64,000 bases of DNA from Agroathelia rolfsii. Its lineage: Eukaryota > Basidiomycota > Agaricomycetes > Amylocorticiales > Amylocorticiaceae. The notes beneath the pieces were generated by a model. The model worked only from the letters and a program-made list of their open reading frames with translations. It made no database searches and was not told the DNA's origin. The position numbers and the translations under genes are program-made. Location: the NCBI GenBank assembly GCA_018343915.1, contig JABRWF010000006.1, positions 744,001 through 808,000 of the forward strand. The letters are read 5' to 3'. The stretch's first letter is position 1, and each line of letters begins with the position of its first letter. Below are positions 36,343 to 48,039 of the stretch, in pieces.

Positions 36343-37650
36343 CTATATGTCAAAGACAAACTAAGAATACAAAGACGTAAGAAGATTTATAGGACGCACA
36401 GTTGATAGAACACCTGCTGCCAAGAACGAAGACTGAAAATCAGTAACAAATGTTCCTGATCCCTCGTGAAGGATGTTGCGGAGGTCCTGGCGACCGAGCA
36501 AAGTATAAAGGACGGATAGCGTGTATATGTGGGAGATAGAGTATTGTGCCGATAAGCTGTTAGAGCAATCGCTCAGTATATCAGGACACGAGCGTGCTCA
36601 TTACAATAGCCTACCCATAGCCTGTCTGGGCGCCAGATACGAGCTAATGGCATTGTCTTAGTGCTAGCAACTATGTAGAGAGTAGAACCGGCTTACGAGA
36701 ATTAGGTTCAGTAGCGCACATATAGCTGTGACCAATCCAGTCTCAACAGACATCCGTTGCAAGCGAGAGATCATGGCATCATTACTGCGCAATACGCTCC
36801 TGCTACGCCAGAGATAAAACACTAGAACAGCTGCGATACCAAGGTCACATGTACTCGTCTGATCAATATGATACATCAGCAAGTGCTGCAGGATATATGA
36901 GACGTACGTACCAGGGTAAACCAAATGATACATGGAACAAAAATGGCTCTTGGGAGCTGACTCAACCGACCCACTGTGAAGCAAGACACAGTGACCCTAT
37001 TCCAGACAAAAGGATGGGATGAGTCCAACAAGAACTTTCACATAGGGCATGAAATTGCTCGAAATTCAGGTGTGATCGTACTTAATACCAAAAACTAAAG
37101 AGGCTAGGGCAACTAAAATCGGGAAAAGAGGTAAGTTGAGTTAGGTATTGCCGAATCCCATGACATACTTGTTTCCAAGAAGACGCAAATGGCCAGCGAA
37201 CGTGTGACGGCCCAGCATCGGAAAATGTAAAATATATGGGTAACAAAAGCTATCCAAGCCGTAAAGCCTGGCTCTATCCACGACATCCAATCCTGGATGT
37301 CGAATTTTTCACAATCTCCATAGTCCCATACAAGTCTGTAATATAGCGTCGTACTTTTAAGTGATGACGCAGATGAGTTTTTTTTATCTAAAAATGACGT
37401 GGTTTCATGATTTGTGGACGTACAACTCCAGAATACCTAGAAACATGGTACAAACAACAAGGCAGATAACAATTGACCTGCAGAACAAAGTATCGCTGCT
37501 GAAGTGGCAGCGAAAGTATACGACTGCCTGATAGCATATTATCCCCAGCAGGAATTGTTCAACCATTATCCCTACGAGTATAGGACCCAAGAAGATGGTA
37601 ATGGCAGAGCAAGGGTACAACAGGCTGCTCAAGCCTTCGTTCGTCATCAT
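36343..37650 (-). CDS. DUF6534 seven-helix protein, copy B
   Basis: About 300 residues, intact through all exons seen: start MMTNEGLSSLL, helix 1 GPILVGIMVEQFLLGIICYQ, VYFRCHF, helix 2 LGILELF, hallmark WDYGDCEKFDIQDW, helix 3 AFVTHIFYIFRCWAV, CDLGIAAVLVFYLW, and the signature SHIYTLSVLYTLLGRQDLRN. The 29-nt micro-exon lies at 36615-36643. The domain ends SSFLAAGVLST as in copies A, D and E, but the last exon then gives only FVFDI and a stop, so the cytosolic tail is missing. This may be real or may be a wrong last splice. The position of helices suggests an outside N-terminus, by inference. Nearest neighbours are copy A and the secreted peptide pair that starts 1.75 kb away. Confidence 0.77.
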
Positions 37651-39398
37651 GGCCTGTGAACCAAATATTTTCCAGCAAAGATATGTTCACCCAGTCGAAA
37701 ATTTTGGATTCAGCTGAAGAGAGAGAGGAGACTAGTCGAGATACAGTTCTAAGGGGGCTTCAAGCACTACCCAATCCTATGCCCACGACATAGGCTGATA
37801 CTGATGGCGGCAGCACTGGTAATAGCATAAAAGTTGTCACTGATAGTCTATCATCGATGTAGGGTCATGCCGGTTATGACTCGCGTTGACAGACTGGCAC
37901 CCAGCCGCTGGCCTACAGGAGACTGGAATTTTGTTATTCAAAGACCGACGTCGGTGACTTCACTTCACCTTCTGTCTCCCATCTATCTCATTTTCTTACA
38001 TCGATTTCTTCCCTCTCTACCTACTTACTAGTCTTGCATCTTCAGACTCACCCCGTCGCAGGGCACTCGAACCTATATAATCGCCCTAAGAACCACACCA
38101 TTCTCACGTTACTCTATCCCCTCATATACAACATACACACACGTTATCGGAGTAGCAACACAGGCCTTCCAGGCCTGACACTGCCACTATAAATAAATAG
38201 ATTTGTCCATCCAATCTATCTATCTGTCCGTGTCCCTATCTCCAGACCGACTCTCATTGCCGACTCTGGGCTCGCTGTTGCTGGTTTTTGGATTACATAG
38301 CACTGGGAATCAAGCTTTTTCATAGCTATCGTAGCTGTAGTGGCCACTCACACGAGTCACATCTCCAGGCTCTGGCTGGAACCATGTTTCATAATGCTAT
38401 CAGAGTGCCAGTGTCATGCTGCGGGGGAGAACTTTCGACTTTTCTGCCCTCCAGAGGCCGTTTCCGGATTGGGCGCTCATCCGGAAAAAATTTGGATATT
38501 TAATTTAGTATTATTACAGATCCTGTTAACAAACATCGGAGTCTGCTTGAGGGACTCGAAAAAAAAGGGAAACTAAGTCAACGATAATGTCCAAGTCGCT
38601 CAGGCTAATAATTCCAGTGGTGTCAGTACCCGCTGCCAGTCTCCGCTAAATCATGGTGCTTGTCCGACCTTGGATAGGAGCACCAATATTCTGTCAATGG
38701 GCCCACAACTTTCGGTTATAATTTCTGACGAGGATGGAAAGATGATCTACGATTATCTGCTTAGTCACATTCTGTGTAATAGCCAAACTAAAATGACCGC
38801 CTTCACCAATTCTGTGAGTCGATTCAATTGATTATTTTGATAGACACAATAATTTCAATGATAATTAAGATTACAGAAGGGATGACAACTAGCAGAGATT
38901 CGTACTATTAAATCAGCACCCAAGCTAACGATTAGAATATGATCCGCAGTGAATCGCTTATCTTTTCCTCCTTGGCTACACTTACCAGTGTGCACTAGCT
39001 GCCATGACTATCTATGTAGTCATCTAATGCCTTCAAATCAGTGCTCTTCAGACCTAAATAGGCCTAAATATCTATCCACATAACTTATCACTACCTACTG
39101 AAGGTCTCAAAACTGCCCACTGTTCTGTGAGAACTTCTGTGGCATGCGACCGCCCTTCGTTGTTGGTTATACTACAGTTTTCTTCTCTGTATCACTGTTG
39201 ACTCAAGCCTCTGACATAGTATGCCGCCTATGTTTTATCTTCTGTCACCATCTGTGGCCTATAATGTTTCTTGGCTACGCAGCTCAAGGGTTTAGATAAT
39301 TAGATCGCCATCCATGTTAAAAGTTGAGGCACAATTGCGCTTATTCATGCCGCCACATACTCCATGTGATAAGATACAAGTACGAAATCAAGTTCGAT
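37651..39398. other. intergenic with promoter-like block but no gene
   Basis: 1.75 kb. The part at 37960-38240 is strongly pyrimidine-rich, has a CTATATAA element near 38071 and a short ATCTATCTATCTGTC run near 38214. It resembles a promoter and 5' leader, yet no coding frame follows. A non-coding transcript or a lost gene is possible. The rest holds nothing I can name. Confidence 0.35.
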
Positions 39399-39678
39399 TC
39401 AATAGCTACCGCCATTACTGCTGCTAATTGCTTCAAATGCTCCAGGGCCGTCGATTTTACCGGGCTCAAACCGTAATTCAACACTCTGAATCCTTTTCAG
39501 TTGGTCAGGAACCTATGGGATTTGAAATTAGTCACGCCATACTAACGACAATATTGTACGATGGTAGTATAAAATAAGCATTCACTAGACCCGCCTCTTG
39601 GACTGGGTATGCCCCTACCGTGACCGCCAGACAAACTGCGTATATGGCCGAAAGCAGTGTCGAGATAGGAAGGTTCAT
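39399..39678 (-). CDS. small secreted peptide precursor 1 (Kex2-type site)
   Basis: 68 residues from two exons (39678-39586, 39512-39399) joined through a 73-base GT-AG intron, phase 0. The N-terminus is a clear signal peptide: MNLPISTLLSAIYA, then a hydrophobic core and small residues before AYPVQE, with cleavage expected around GAYP. After the intron comes VPDQLKR, whose Lys-Arg is a typical Kex2 site, then a 30-residue segment ending SSSNGGSY. It has no cysteines beyond one in the signal peptide and no C-terminal CaaX box. The divergent gene at 40231 has the same layout: both signal peptides share the core T/S-LLSA-I/V-Y and end AYPxQE, and the second exons both begin near an xKR site and end SY. 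Function unknown. A signal or host-interaction peptide is inference. Confidence 0.6.
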
Positions 39679-40230
39679 ATCTAACAAAGGCGAGAAGCAT
39701 TAGTCGAAGCTTACTTGAAATCGACGAAGAGGCTTGAATCGCAGTTACGTACTGTTGTTACAAAAGTGCAACTGAAACTTTAGCTTGAGAGGATTGGACT
39801 TCAACGTTTTTGAGGTTGACCTAAACACTCAGCTAGGATAGCTTTATATTCAAAAACTGGTTATTGTTTCTGGTAGTCGTGTTATCGGTTGCTTTGAGCG
39901 CTATCTACCTTCGTCATTGTCAACATTTGATGTCTATGTTTTAAGATTTCATCAATATCATGATATATAGCTGTGATGTACTAAATGCTGATGCACCCGT
40001 GATGTCTCTGCTTTCGTCTCATATTTGTTGTAAGTGCTCCCGTGATCATATACCGAAGCAAGATATCAAGTAGCCTTGAATACCCTGAATGTCTAATCTC
40101 GCCGACAAACTATAGTCTCCCTGAGTTTTCAGTCCAACTTGGAGTTGCAACTGCCTACATACAAACAGTACGTGGCAACATGTAGCTTTCAACCAGCTTG
40201 AATTAATTGTGCCTTGAACCTGTTTTAGAC
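39679..40230. other. shared promoter region of the peptide pair
   Basis: 552 bases between the two divergently transcribed peptide genes, so it could drive both together. AT-rich. I see no obvious shared element pair by eye, and no coding region. Confidence 0.4.
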
Positions 40231-40503
40231 ATGAAGATCTCCACCTTGACGCTACTATCTGCCGTGTATACAGCTCTTCTGGCTACCGTAGCAGCATACC
40301 CAGCTCAAGAGGTAAATATATTCACATTGCATCATATCTCTCGTCACTATCGTCCCTCAGCGGCCTCTACCTCGAGTGCTTCAACGATATTGTCACTGAT
40401 TCCACAATATATCTAAATGTCCAACCAGATGAAGAGGGACGTTAACGTGCAACAACAGGCAAGAGGGATTAATGTCGAAGGCAGTTTTCTCATTAGCTAT
40501 TGA
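40231..40503 (+). CDS. small secreted peptide precursor 2 (Kex2-type site)
   Basis: 51 residues from two exons (40231-40311, 40429-40503) joined through a 117-base GT-AG intron. The signal peptide is MKISTLTLLSAVYTALLATV followed by AAYPAQE. Exon 2 starts MKR (Kex2-like Lys-Arg) and encodes a 21-residue segment from DVNVQQQ to the end, LISY. It lacks cysteines and a CaaX box, so it is not a classical basidiomycete lipid-modified pheromone. It is paralogous to precursor 1 by shared signal peptide, intron position just after the YPxQE region, xKR site and final SY. Reading through the intron instead gives a 62-codon frame with no paralogous match, so splicing is preferred. The short length leaves room for a chance frame, but the match to precursor 1 argues against that. 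Confidence 0.6.
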
Positions 40504-40938
40504 GACGGCTCATGCAATTTGAAACTTCTATGGATAAGTCGCTTGAAGCGTTAATGAGTGTACATGTGCCCTTAACTCTTGACATATACCGTGATATGGA
40601 CTGTATACATAGAGGAGGAACTATGGATAGGAGAACGCATTCTGAAAGATAATATTTTGCTTTGTACATCAAATTCTGGAACCTGAACTAAAAAAATGAG
40701 CCGAAAAAAGGGATGCTTCCTCCCCATGCATTAACGTTGACTGATCAAAAATCCCGCGTTGAGACGGTATAGAACTACAACAGCAAAAAATGCCGGTAGG
40801 AATAGTAGAAGGAAGTAAGATATAAAAATGTCAGTAATGATGATAATGATGAAAACCACTGATGAAAGTGATGTTCTTAGTCGTCCATACAACTCGGATG
40901 AGATGAATCACCGCTCCTTCATCTTTTCTGTTTTTTTT
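40504..40938. other. convergent intergenic region
   Basis: 435 AT-rich bases between peptide 2 and the end of the C1-tetrahydrofolate synthase gene. It contains a TGATGATAATGATG run near 40838-40851 and a poly-T tract next to the stop at 40939. Nothing else seen. Confidence 0.4.
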
Positions 40939-42832
40939 TTAAAAGAGACCGACGACTCTGCCGGTTTCCTCGTCCAAACCGACCTCCCAGAAACCTAGAA
41001 ATAGAAAGATGATCAGAAAAAAAGATCAACTGGGGTACATAGTAAAACGAGAGTGTATACCTGGACGTGTGCCCAAACCAGGCATAGTTTGCATGTCGCC
41101 CAGGATAGGGTACAAGAAACCCGCACCCGCCGAGAGACGCACAGAGCGGATGGGGATCGTGAACCCGGTCGGAACGCCCTTGAGCTTGGGATCATGCGAG
41201 AACGAGTATTGCGTCTTTGCCATACATACTGTAAATAGTTCATGTCAGTTCAACGATCCGAGTTTTCACGAAATAAAAATGCTACGCACTGGGGAGGTGG
41301 CCATAGCCCTGACGCGTATACGTCTCGATCTGCGTAGCCGCTTCCTCGCTGAGGGTAATTTCATCGGCACCATAGATCTCCTTGCAAATGATCGAGATCT
41401 TCTCCGTGATAGGCAGTTCGACGTCGTATAGGTACTTGAAATTGGACTCGCCCTCACATGTTTCAATTAGCGCCTCGGCGAGCTCGCGCGCCCCGGCGCC
41501 GCCTTCGGCCCAGTGGTTGCTCACGACGGCAGCATCTGCACCGCCCTCAAGAGCTTCCGTCCTGACAAGGTCCAGCTCGGCCTGGGTATCCGATCTACAA
41601 ATATAAGGGTCTCAAACGTTAAAGGATAAGCCATAGATAGACAACGAAAACACACATACGCAAACTGATTAATAGCGACGATAACCTTGATCCCAAACTT
41701 GCGCGAGTTTTGGATATGTTTGATCAAATTCTTACATCCTTCTTTGAGCGTGACAAGATCCTCCTTTGTATATGTATCCGCCAGCGGCTTCCCAGGCGTG
41801 ACCTCTGGCCCCCCACCATGCATCTTGAGCGCGCGCGTGGTGGCGACGATGACGGTCGCGTCCGGCTTCAGCCCAGAGACACGGCACTTGATGTTGCAGA
41901 ATTTCTCCATACCCATGTCGGCGCCGAAGCCGCCCTCGGTGAGAACGTAGCCAACGCGTTCCGGCCCGTCGCCCTCCTCCGTGCCCGCGAGCTTGAGCGC
42001 GACGCGATCGGCGAGGATGGACGAGTTGCCGTGTGCGATGTTGGCGAAGGGGCCGGCGTGCACAAACACGGGTGTGCCCTGTCACAGAAAAGAAGTAGAA
42101 TGAACATCCGGTTTCAATCATCCACCCTGATGAATCCACACGCACCTCGAGCGTCTGCATCAAATTCGGCTTAATCGCATCTTTCATTAGGACCGCTAGA
42201 GCGCCTCCAACACCGACATCATCCGCCGTCACCGCATCACCCGACTTGCTCGTCGCAACGACCATATTACCCAGCCGCTCGCGCATATCCTTCAAATCGG
42301 TCGTGAGCGCCAGCACGGCCATCACCTCGCTCGCCACGGCGATATCAAAGCCCGTCTGGCGCGCGTGGCCCTTCTCGGTGTCCGCCTGACCGACAGTGAT
42401 CTGCCGCAGGAACCGGTCGTTCGTGTCCATCACGCGATTCCAGGTGATTGTCGATGGCTCGACGTCAAGGCGCGCGAAGCGCTTAATCTCCTCGGGTGTA
42501 AGCTCGTTCGGGTCTGTCTTGTCGATCCCGAGCTTGCGCAAGCGCTTGAACATGAGGGGAGCGAATTCGCGTTTGCCTTTCTTGGTAGGCACGAGGCGGC
42601 TGTACAGGGCCTAGAAAAGGATCAACACATGCCTTGAGCTATATTTTGTTTCGTGTACCTTGTCAGATTGGGTGGCCTCGTGGAACATACGGGCATCCAA
42701 AGCAGCAGCTATGTAGTACATAATTAAATTTAATAATCCTTCCATTTAGCGCATATACTCACCTAACAAGTTGTTGGCGGCCGTAACAGCGTGGATATCA
42801 CCAGTAAGATGCAGGTTGAACTAGTTGAACAC

Positions 42833-42867
<35 letters not shown>

Positions 42868-44590
42868 TTGAAAAAAGGCCAGGAAAATTGATAGAAAAGA
42901 ACTGACCTCGTCCATGGGAATGACCTGAGAGTATCCACCACCAGCGGCTCCACCCTTGATGCCAAAAGTCGGACCCTGACTGGGCTGACGGACACACGCA
43001 AACGAGGGGCGTCCAAGGTGGGCACCGAGAGCCTGAGCCAAACCGATCGTAGTAGTCGACTTGCCCTCACCAAGAGGAGTGGGAGTGATGCTACAAAATT
43101 GGTAAATCAACCAATGCAGATGGCCGATAAGAGAAACACAACTCACCCAGAGATAACCACATATTTCCCATCCTTGCGATGGGCCAGCCTATCGAGGATG
43201 CTCAACTCGACCTTGGCCTTGTACTTGCCATAGCTCTCCAGTTCATCGGGCGTGATTCCGATCTCGGTCGCGAGCTGCGCCACGGGCTTGGGCGTCTGGG
43301 CCATTGCGATTTCGATATCGCTCGGGACCTTGGGCAGGATGTTGAGTGGCAGCGGCTTGATCTTACGCGATCGCTCGGCTTCAAATAGGCGTTCGGCAGA
43401 CGCGAGCGTGTTGGACATGAGCATGGCGACTGTCATGGGGCCCACGCCACCGGGAACGGGTGTCAGATGCGAGGCAACCTCGGAGACGGAAGAGAATTCG
43501 ACGTCGCCTACGAGGCGGTGGCCGGATTTCTTGGTGTCATCTGGAAGAGAAGGGCGTGAATGAGTTATGGATATACGAGAATAATCTCCTAAGGAAAGAA
43601 GAATTACCTGCAACATAGTTGATGCCTACATCAATCACAACTGCGCCGGGTTTCAGCCAGGAGCCCTTGACAAACTCAGGTTTTCCGATGGCAGCCACGA
43701 GAATATCCGCTTGTTTGATCTGAGATATTATTAACGTCGCAATAAGAAGAGTAATAAACGATTAGAGTGTGCGCTATTTGATGTAGCATAGGTCGGCCGA
43801 TGGAAAAGGGCCCGGAGAAGCTCTTACAATTTCCTCAAGGTCTTTGGTACGACTATGGCAGATGGTCACTGTCGCGTCGCGGTTCTTGAGCAGAGACGCG
43901 ACGGGGCTGCCAACGATGTCACTACGGCCAAGTACGACGGCATTAGCGCCCGAGATCGGGACACCAGTGGACTCGATCAGATGGATAACACCAGCAGGGG
44001 TGCAGGGCGTAAAGAGGGGATCACAAGCACGAGAAGAGAGATGACCAATGTTGTATGCATGGAAGCTGTATAGGTACACGGCCGCAAGAGATAGATCAGT
44101 GGGTGGTAATAATGTACGTGCCAAGAGTTATCATCATACCCGTCGACATCCTTGTTGGGACTCACGGCCTCCGTCACGACGCGCTCGCCCTCGGGGCCAA
44201 CGTGTTCACCAAGGGGGAGCTGGACGAGGATACCACTGACGGACGGATCGTCGTTGAGCCTCTTCACATGGGCGGCAATCTCTTCCGCGGTGGCCTCTGC
44301 AGGCAATTGGAGATGCTGGAAGGCGATACCAACCTCCTCTGCAGCCTTTTTCTTCATGCGCACATATGCACTCGAGTCTGGGCGTGCACCAGCCTGTATA
44401 ATTGCTAGCTGGGGTCTGAAGCGGGGGTGGGTGGTCCGCAGTTGCTCGATGCGCTCTGCGACGCCATCTCTGATAGATCTGTAGACATATGGGTTATTTT
44501 ATATCGACAGATACAATAAAATAAAGATATTACTCACTGTGCGACGGTGGTGCCGTCGATGAGCTGGGCTACATGGGAAGAGGATGCCAT
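40939..44590 (-). CDS. ADE3: C1-tetrahydrofolate synthase, trifunctional
   Basis: About 940 residues in eight or more exons. Residues 1-300 or so are the methylene-THF dehydrogenase/cyclohydrolase: [20 protein letters not shown] (the YxxxK active-site motif), [42 protein letters not shown] (dinucleotide loop) and the late [16 protein letters not shown]. The rest is formate-THF ligase, with the ATP loop [39 protein letters not shown], and [13 protein letters not shown]. It ends GRVVGLF. The enzyme interconverts one-carbon units of folate for purine, thymidylate and methionine synthesis. The start is [10 protein letters not shown]. No mitochondrial leader is seen, which fits the cytosolic form. 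An ATT microsatellite lies within one intron. GrpE is divergent at the 5' side. Confidence 0.96.
42834..42868. repeat. AAT/ATT microsatellite in an intron
   Basis: About three AAT units run into about nine ATT units, so the tract can also fold back on itself. It lies in the intron that separates the MDE and FNLHLTG codons of the C1-THF synthase gene. Probably length-variable between strains. Confidence 0.7.
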
Positions 44591-45165
44591 CTGGCGACGG
44601 AGAGGATTAAGGACGAGATGGTGGTGGTTCGAGCGCCCAAGAGAGCGCGTGCTGATAGCAGTAGTCGCACTGATAGCAGCACGCCCTATCATGCACATGC
44701 CCATTTTTGGTGGGGGTTTTTTTGGTCTTTTTCTCCCACTGCCCTTTTTTCACGCTGGACTCGCGTACAGTCGTGTAGTATGATGGGAGATGTTAGACAG
44801 CAGCAGCCCCTTTATACTCAACTCTCCTTTCCCTCCTTCCAGCCCAACGACGGCCGACGGGAAATTTATGGGGGAAATTGCTGGCAAGGAAAAAAGAAGA
44901 TAATAAATTATAACAAATGTAGCGAGGTTCTGTATTATGTCAGCATATACTGCTTCGGAAGAACCCGGGTTATCTTCCGCAAAAACCCCAGGCGCGGCTT
45001 CTCTGTCCCATCGAAATATTTTGCTTCCGGTGGGATTCGGTCTTCGTCCGAAGCAAGTCAAACCGCTGCTCAGCTCATACCAGCACTTGCTCGTTCACCA
45101 CCACCTCTTCTTCCTCACGTCCTTGACACGACTTCCTCCTCCTTGCAGACCCTAGACTCTGTATC
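44591..45165. promoter_or_regulatory. divergent promoter region, C1-THF synthase and GrpE
   Basis: 575 bases between two start codons on opposite strands. It should hold both promoters and 5' leaders. The 45 bases before the GrpE start are pyrimidine-rich. A shared control of one-carbon metabolism and mitochondrial import is possible but not shown by any motif I can see. Confidence 0.45.
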
Positions 45166-45980
45166 ATGTCCGCCATCCAAATGCTCAGGTCGTGCTCCTC
45201 CTCCTTCTCGTCCAGGTCTGCGCGTAACGCCGCGTTGACCGTCCGCCGCCAAGGAGCAAGCAGGCGGCTCGCTCTCAGCGGCGCACGCTCGTACTCGGAC
45301 ACACCCAAAACAGAAGAGGGCCAGTCATCTTCTGAGCCCGGAAAGACAGAGTCTGCTGCCAAGGAGGCAGAACAACAGCCTTCGCCAGACGCTGAAAAGC
45401 TAAAAGCAAAAGAGGCTGAAATTGCTGACTTGACGGTAAATTTCTTTTAAAACATTCGTCCTATTCATTTTTCTAATTTACACAATGTATTCAGAGCCGG
45501 CTACGTTACCAACAAGCCGACTTCCTTAACCTCCAGCGCAACGCCGCGCGGGAGAAGGAGCAACAACGCGACTTTGCCATCACCAAGTTCGCTACCGACC
45601 TGCTCGAGACGGCCGACGTGCTCAACCTGGCGCTCAAGTCGATACCCAAGGAGGCCATTGCCTCCACCGCTGAGTCGTCATCGTCATCCACACCGGCAGG
45701 CGGCAAAGCACCAAAATCTGCAGAGCAGTACCTGCGCGACCTCTATACGGGCGTCGAGCTGACCCAACGGCAGCTGCAGCAGACGCTATTCAAATACCAG
45801 GTCAAGTCCTTTGACCCCACGGGCGACAAGTTCGATCCGAACATGCACGAAGCGCTCTACCAGGCGCCGATACCGGGCAAGGAGCCCGGTACCGTCATCG
45901 ACTGCCAAAAGATCGGGTACATGATCAAGGACCGCGTCTTGCGCGCAGCCCAGGTCGGCGTGGCCCAGGAAACTTCATGA
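45166..45980 (+). CDS. MGE1: mitochondrial GrpE, nucleotide exchange factor
   Basis: About 253 residues, two exons. An Arg/Ser-rich N-terminal leader (MSAIQMLRSCSSSFSSRSAR) fits import into mitochondria. It is followed by an acidic linker and the GrpE core: a long coiled coil (AEKLKAKEAEIADLT, then SRLRYQQADFLNLQ), the helix RREKE-like REKEQQRDFAITKFATDLLE, and the C-terminal beta domain with YQVKSFDPTGDKFDPNMHEA and DRVLRAAQVGV, which are family signatures. GrpE releases ADP from mitochondrial Hsp70 and so drives preprotein import and folding. The start is the first ATG after a C/T-rich leader. The insertion STAESSSSSTPAGGKAPKSA within the core is common in fungal GrpE proteins. Confidence 0.95.
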
Positions 45981-46290
45981 TGATATGATGATTCCCCAAC
46001 GTATACATATAGTCCGGGAGGTACATGCGAAAAGGATGTAACCGTCGTTTTTTCATCCTCATGTGTGGAATTTCATCGCCATTATTCATTTTCGTCTTCC
46101 GTCTCTTGTATTATGTGCGCATGCGTGGATTGTTGGATCAGTGGGGGGTAGCCGTTCATTATTCATTAATTAGCTTATAATCCTCGAGGGCGGGAAGGGG
46201 CGTAGTAGGGCCTGTCTCTTCCACTTTTTTGTTTTAGATATATAGTACCGCAGGTGTCCACCCTTTATTCCTCTTGCTCTCTAATACCAT
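45981..46290. other. convergent spacer
   Basis: 310 bases between the GrpE and mitochondrial Phe-tRNA synthetase stop codons. It is likely 3' flank of both. Nothing stands out. Confidence 0.45.
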
Positions 46291-47805
46291 CTACCGAATC
46301 TCGACTCCAAATTGGCTTTGTAAGCGTGAAATAATGCTGGCTTGAATTTTGTTGATCTCCTCGCCGGTAAGAGACCTGAGAAAAGAAAGATCAATCAATA
46401 TGTAGATTCAGAAAGTTCTAGACAAGCTATTTACCTGTCCATGGACTGATACTCGATCCTATACGTTACGCTAGCACGTTGTGTTTTGGGGTGTACAAAC
46501 GCATCAACCTAAATACGTCAACTTCAAAAAAAAGCTGCCTTGAGCAGGAATTCAGATTATGCCCACCTGCTTCACATCCTGGGCGAGATCACCAGCAATA
46601 TCGCGCACCGTGTCGCAGAAGTCATTAGGATGCACCGGATCGCCATTCTGCGGCATCCAGAAGCTGATATCGCGCGGTGCGGCGGGGTATTTCGAGTATG
46701 GCTTGAACTTTGTGATCTTGCCCGCCTCAAACTGGGACAGGAACCGTGGGTCCTCGGACCAGAAGAGACGAATGTCCGGAATAGAGTACAGTATCATGGC
46801 AATACGCTCAAGGCCGAGACCAAATGCCCATCCAATCTTGTTCGATACATCTTAAAGGGAGAGAGAGAGCAATAGCATGAGATGATAAGAACTCGAAGCA
46901 GAAATAATTAACATACTAGCCCTGTCCAACGTGCTCTGGTTCACCACACCGCACCCCAGAATCTCCAACCACTTCCCACCAAAGAAGACCTCGACCTCAA
47001 AGCTCGGACTCGTGAATGGGAAATACGCCTCGATCCACCTCACGCGGAGTGGACTCTCCCGCTTCGAATCCGCGCCGAACAGCTTAAACATCAGCCCGTT
47101 GAGTGTATGCTTCAAGTTTGCCGCCACGAGCGCGGCATGCTCCGGGTTGTGCGTCGCCTGCGCCGGGTTCGTCTCCGGCGACACATGCGGCACGTCCTCA
47201 ATCACAATGTCCGTCCGTGCGAGCTGCGACTCCCACCGCTTGTTCTCCTCATACAGCGTCTGCATGCTGCGCGCATCATTCCCAAATATCCGCGCGCCCT
47301 CCATCTGATGAAAGACGGGATAGTGGCTCGCGTCAATCTCGTCGCGGCGGTAGACATCTGCTGTGAGGAGGAACCTCTCCTCTCCCTTCGCAAACGTCTC
47401 GACTTCATGCGCCGACGTATGCGTGCGCAGCATAAGGTCCTTATTGATATAATAGCTGTCCGAGCGCGCGCGGCCCGGGTGGTCAGCCGGGAACGAGAGC
47501 TCATCGAAGTTCTTGTACGGCGTCACCAGCGGTGAGAGCGAAGAGAGGTGCGCAAAGTCCGGGTAGTGCGACTCGACGAGGCCGCGCAGGGTGGCAATGG
47601 GGTGCCCTGGCTTGCGGTGCAGCTGTAAAGGAATTTTGGCGTTGATGGACTCGGGCAGGTTCATCATCTCATCCGTTGGATAGTCGCGCCCTGCGATGCG
47701 TACGGTCGATGGTGCGGCCTGAGAGGCATGGCTTGAGGAGGATGTGAAGCGGCGTGCTGCATGCCGCAAGGAGGGTGTCCGTAGTGGCCTTAGATACAGT
47801 AACAT
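46291..47805 (-). CDS. MSF1: mitochondrial phenylalanyl-tRNA synthetase
   Basis: About 445 residues, four exons. An Arg/Ser-rich leader ([21 protein letters not shown]) is followed by a class II aminoacyl-tRNA synthetase core: [25 protein letters not shown] (motif 2 region), [20 protein letters not shown], then [20 protein letters not shown] and the motif 3 run [12 protein letters not shown]. The C-terminal ferredoxin-fold anticodon-binding domain (ACB) is shown by [20 protein letters not shown] and [13 protein letters not shown]. As in other mitochondrial forms the enzyme is a single chain, not the alpha2-beta2 complex of the cytosol. It charges mitochondrial tRNA-Phe. Splices keep frame at LDRA|NVSNKIGW and KQ|VDAF. 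Confidence 0.95.
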
Positions 47806-48039
47806 GGAGCAATACGAAGCAGATAATTAGAGCAGTTGCAATACTGCTTCGAATATATGCGACACAACGTTATAAGTACAAGTACTTTATAGCAGCCGGA
47901 TTATTAGCACGTCAATTTACGACTCCGGAATGCACGCGGTCACGGGATCAAAATTATTCCAGCAAAAGATGAGCAGTAATTCATTACAGTATACATGTAG
48001 TTAAAAAGAAGATATGTAATGCAACGTACATAACAACAA

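Noticed and set aside
40312..40416. Unspliced 62-codon reading of peptide 2
   Set aside because: The part after AYPAQE has no likeness to peptide 1, while the spliced form matches it in layout.
39399..40503. Classical basidiomycete mating pheromones
   Set aside because: Those precursors end in a CaaX box and have no signal peptide. These end in SY and have a signal peptide.
42834..42868. Intrinsic terminator at the ATT/AAT fold-back
   Set aside because: It lies inside an intron of a nuclear gene and is a simple microsatellite.
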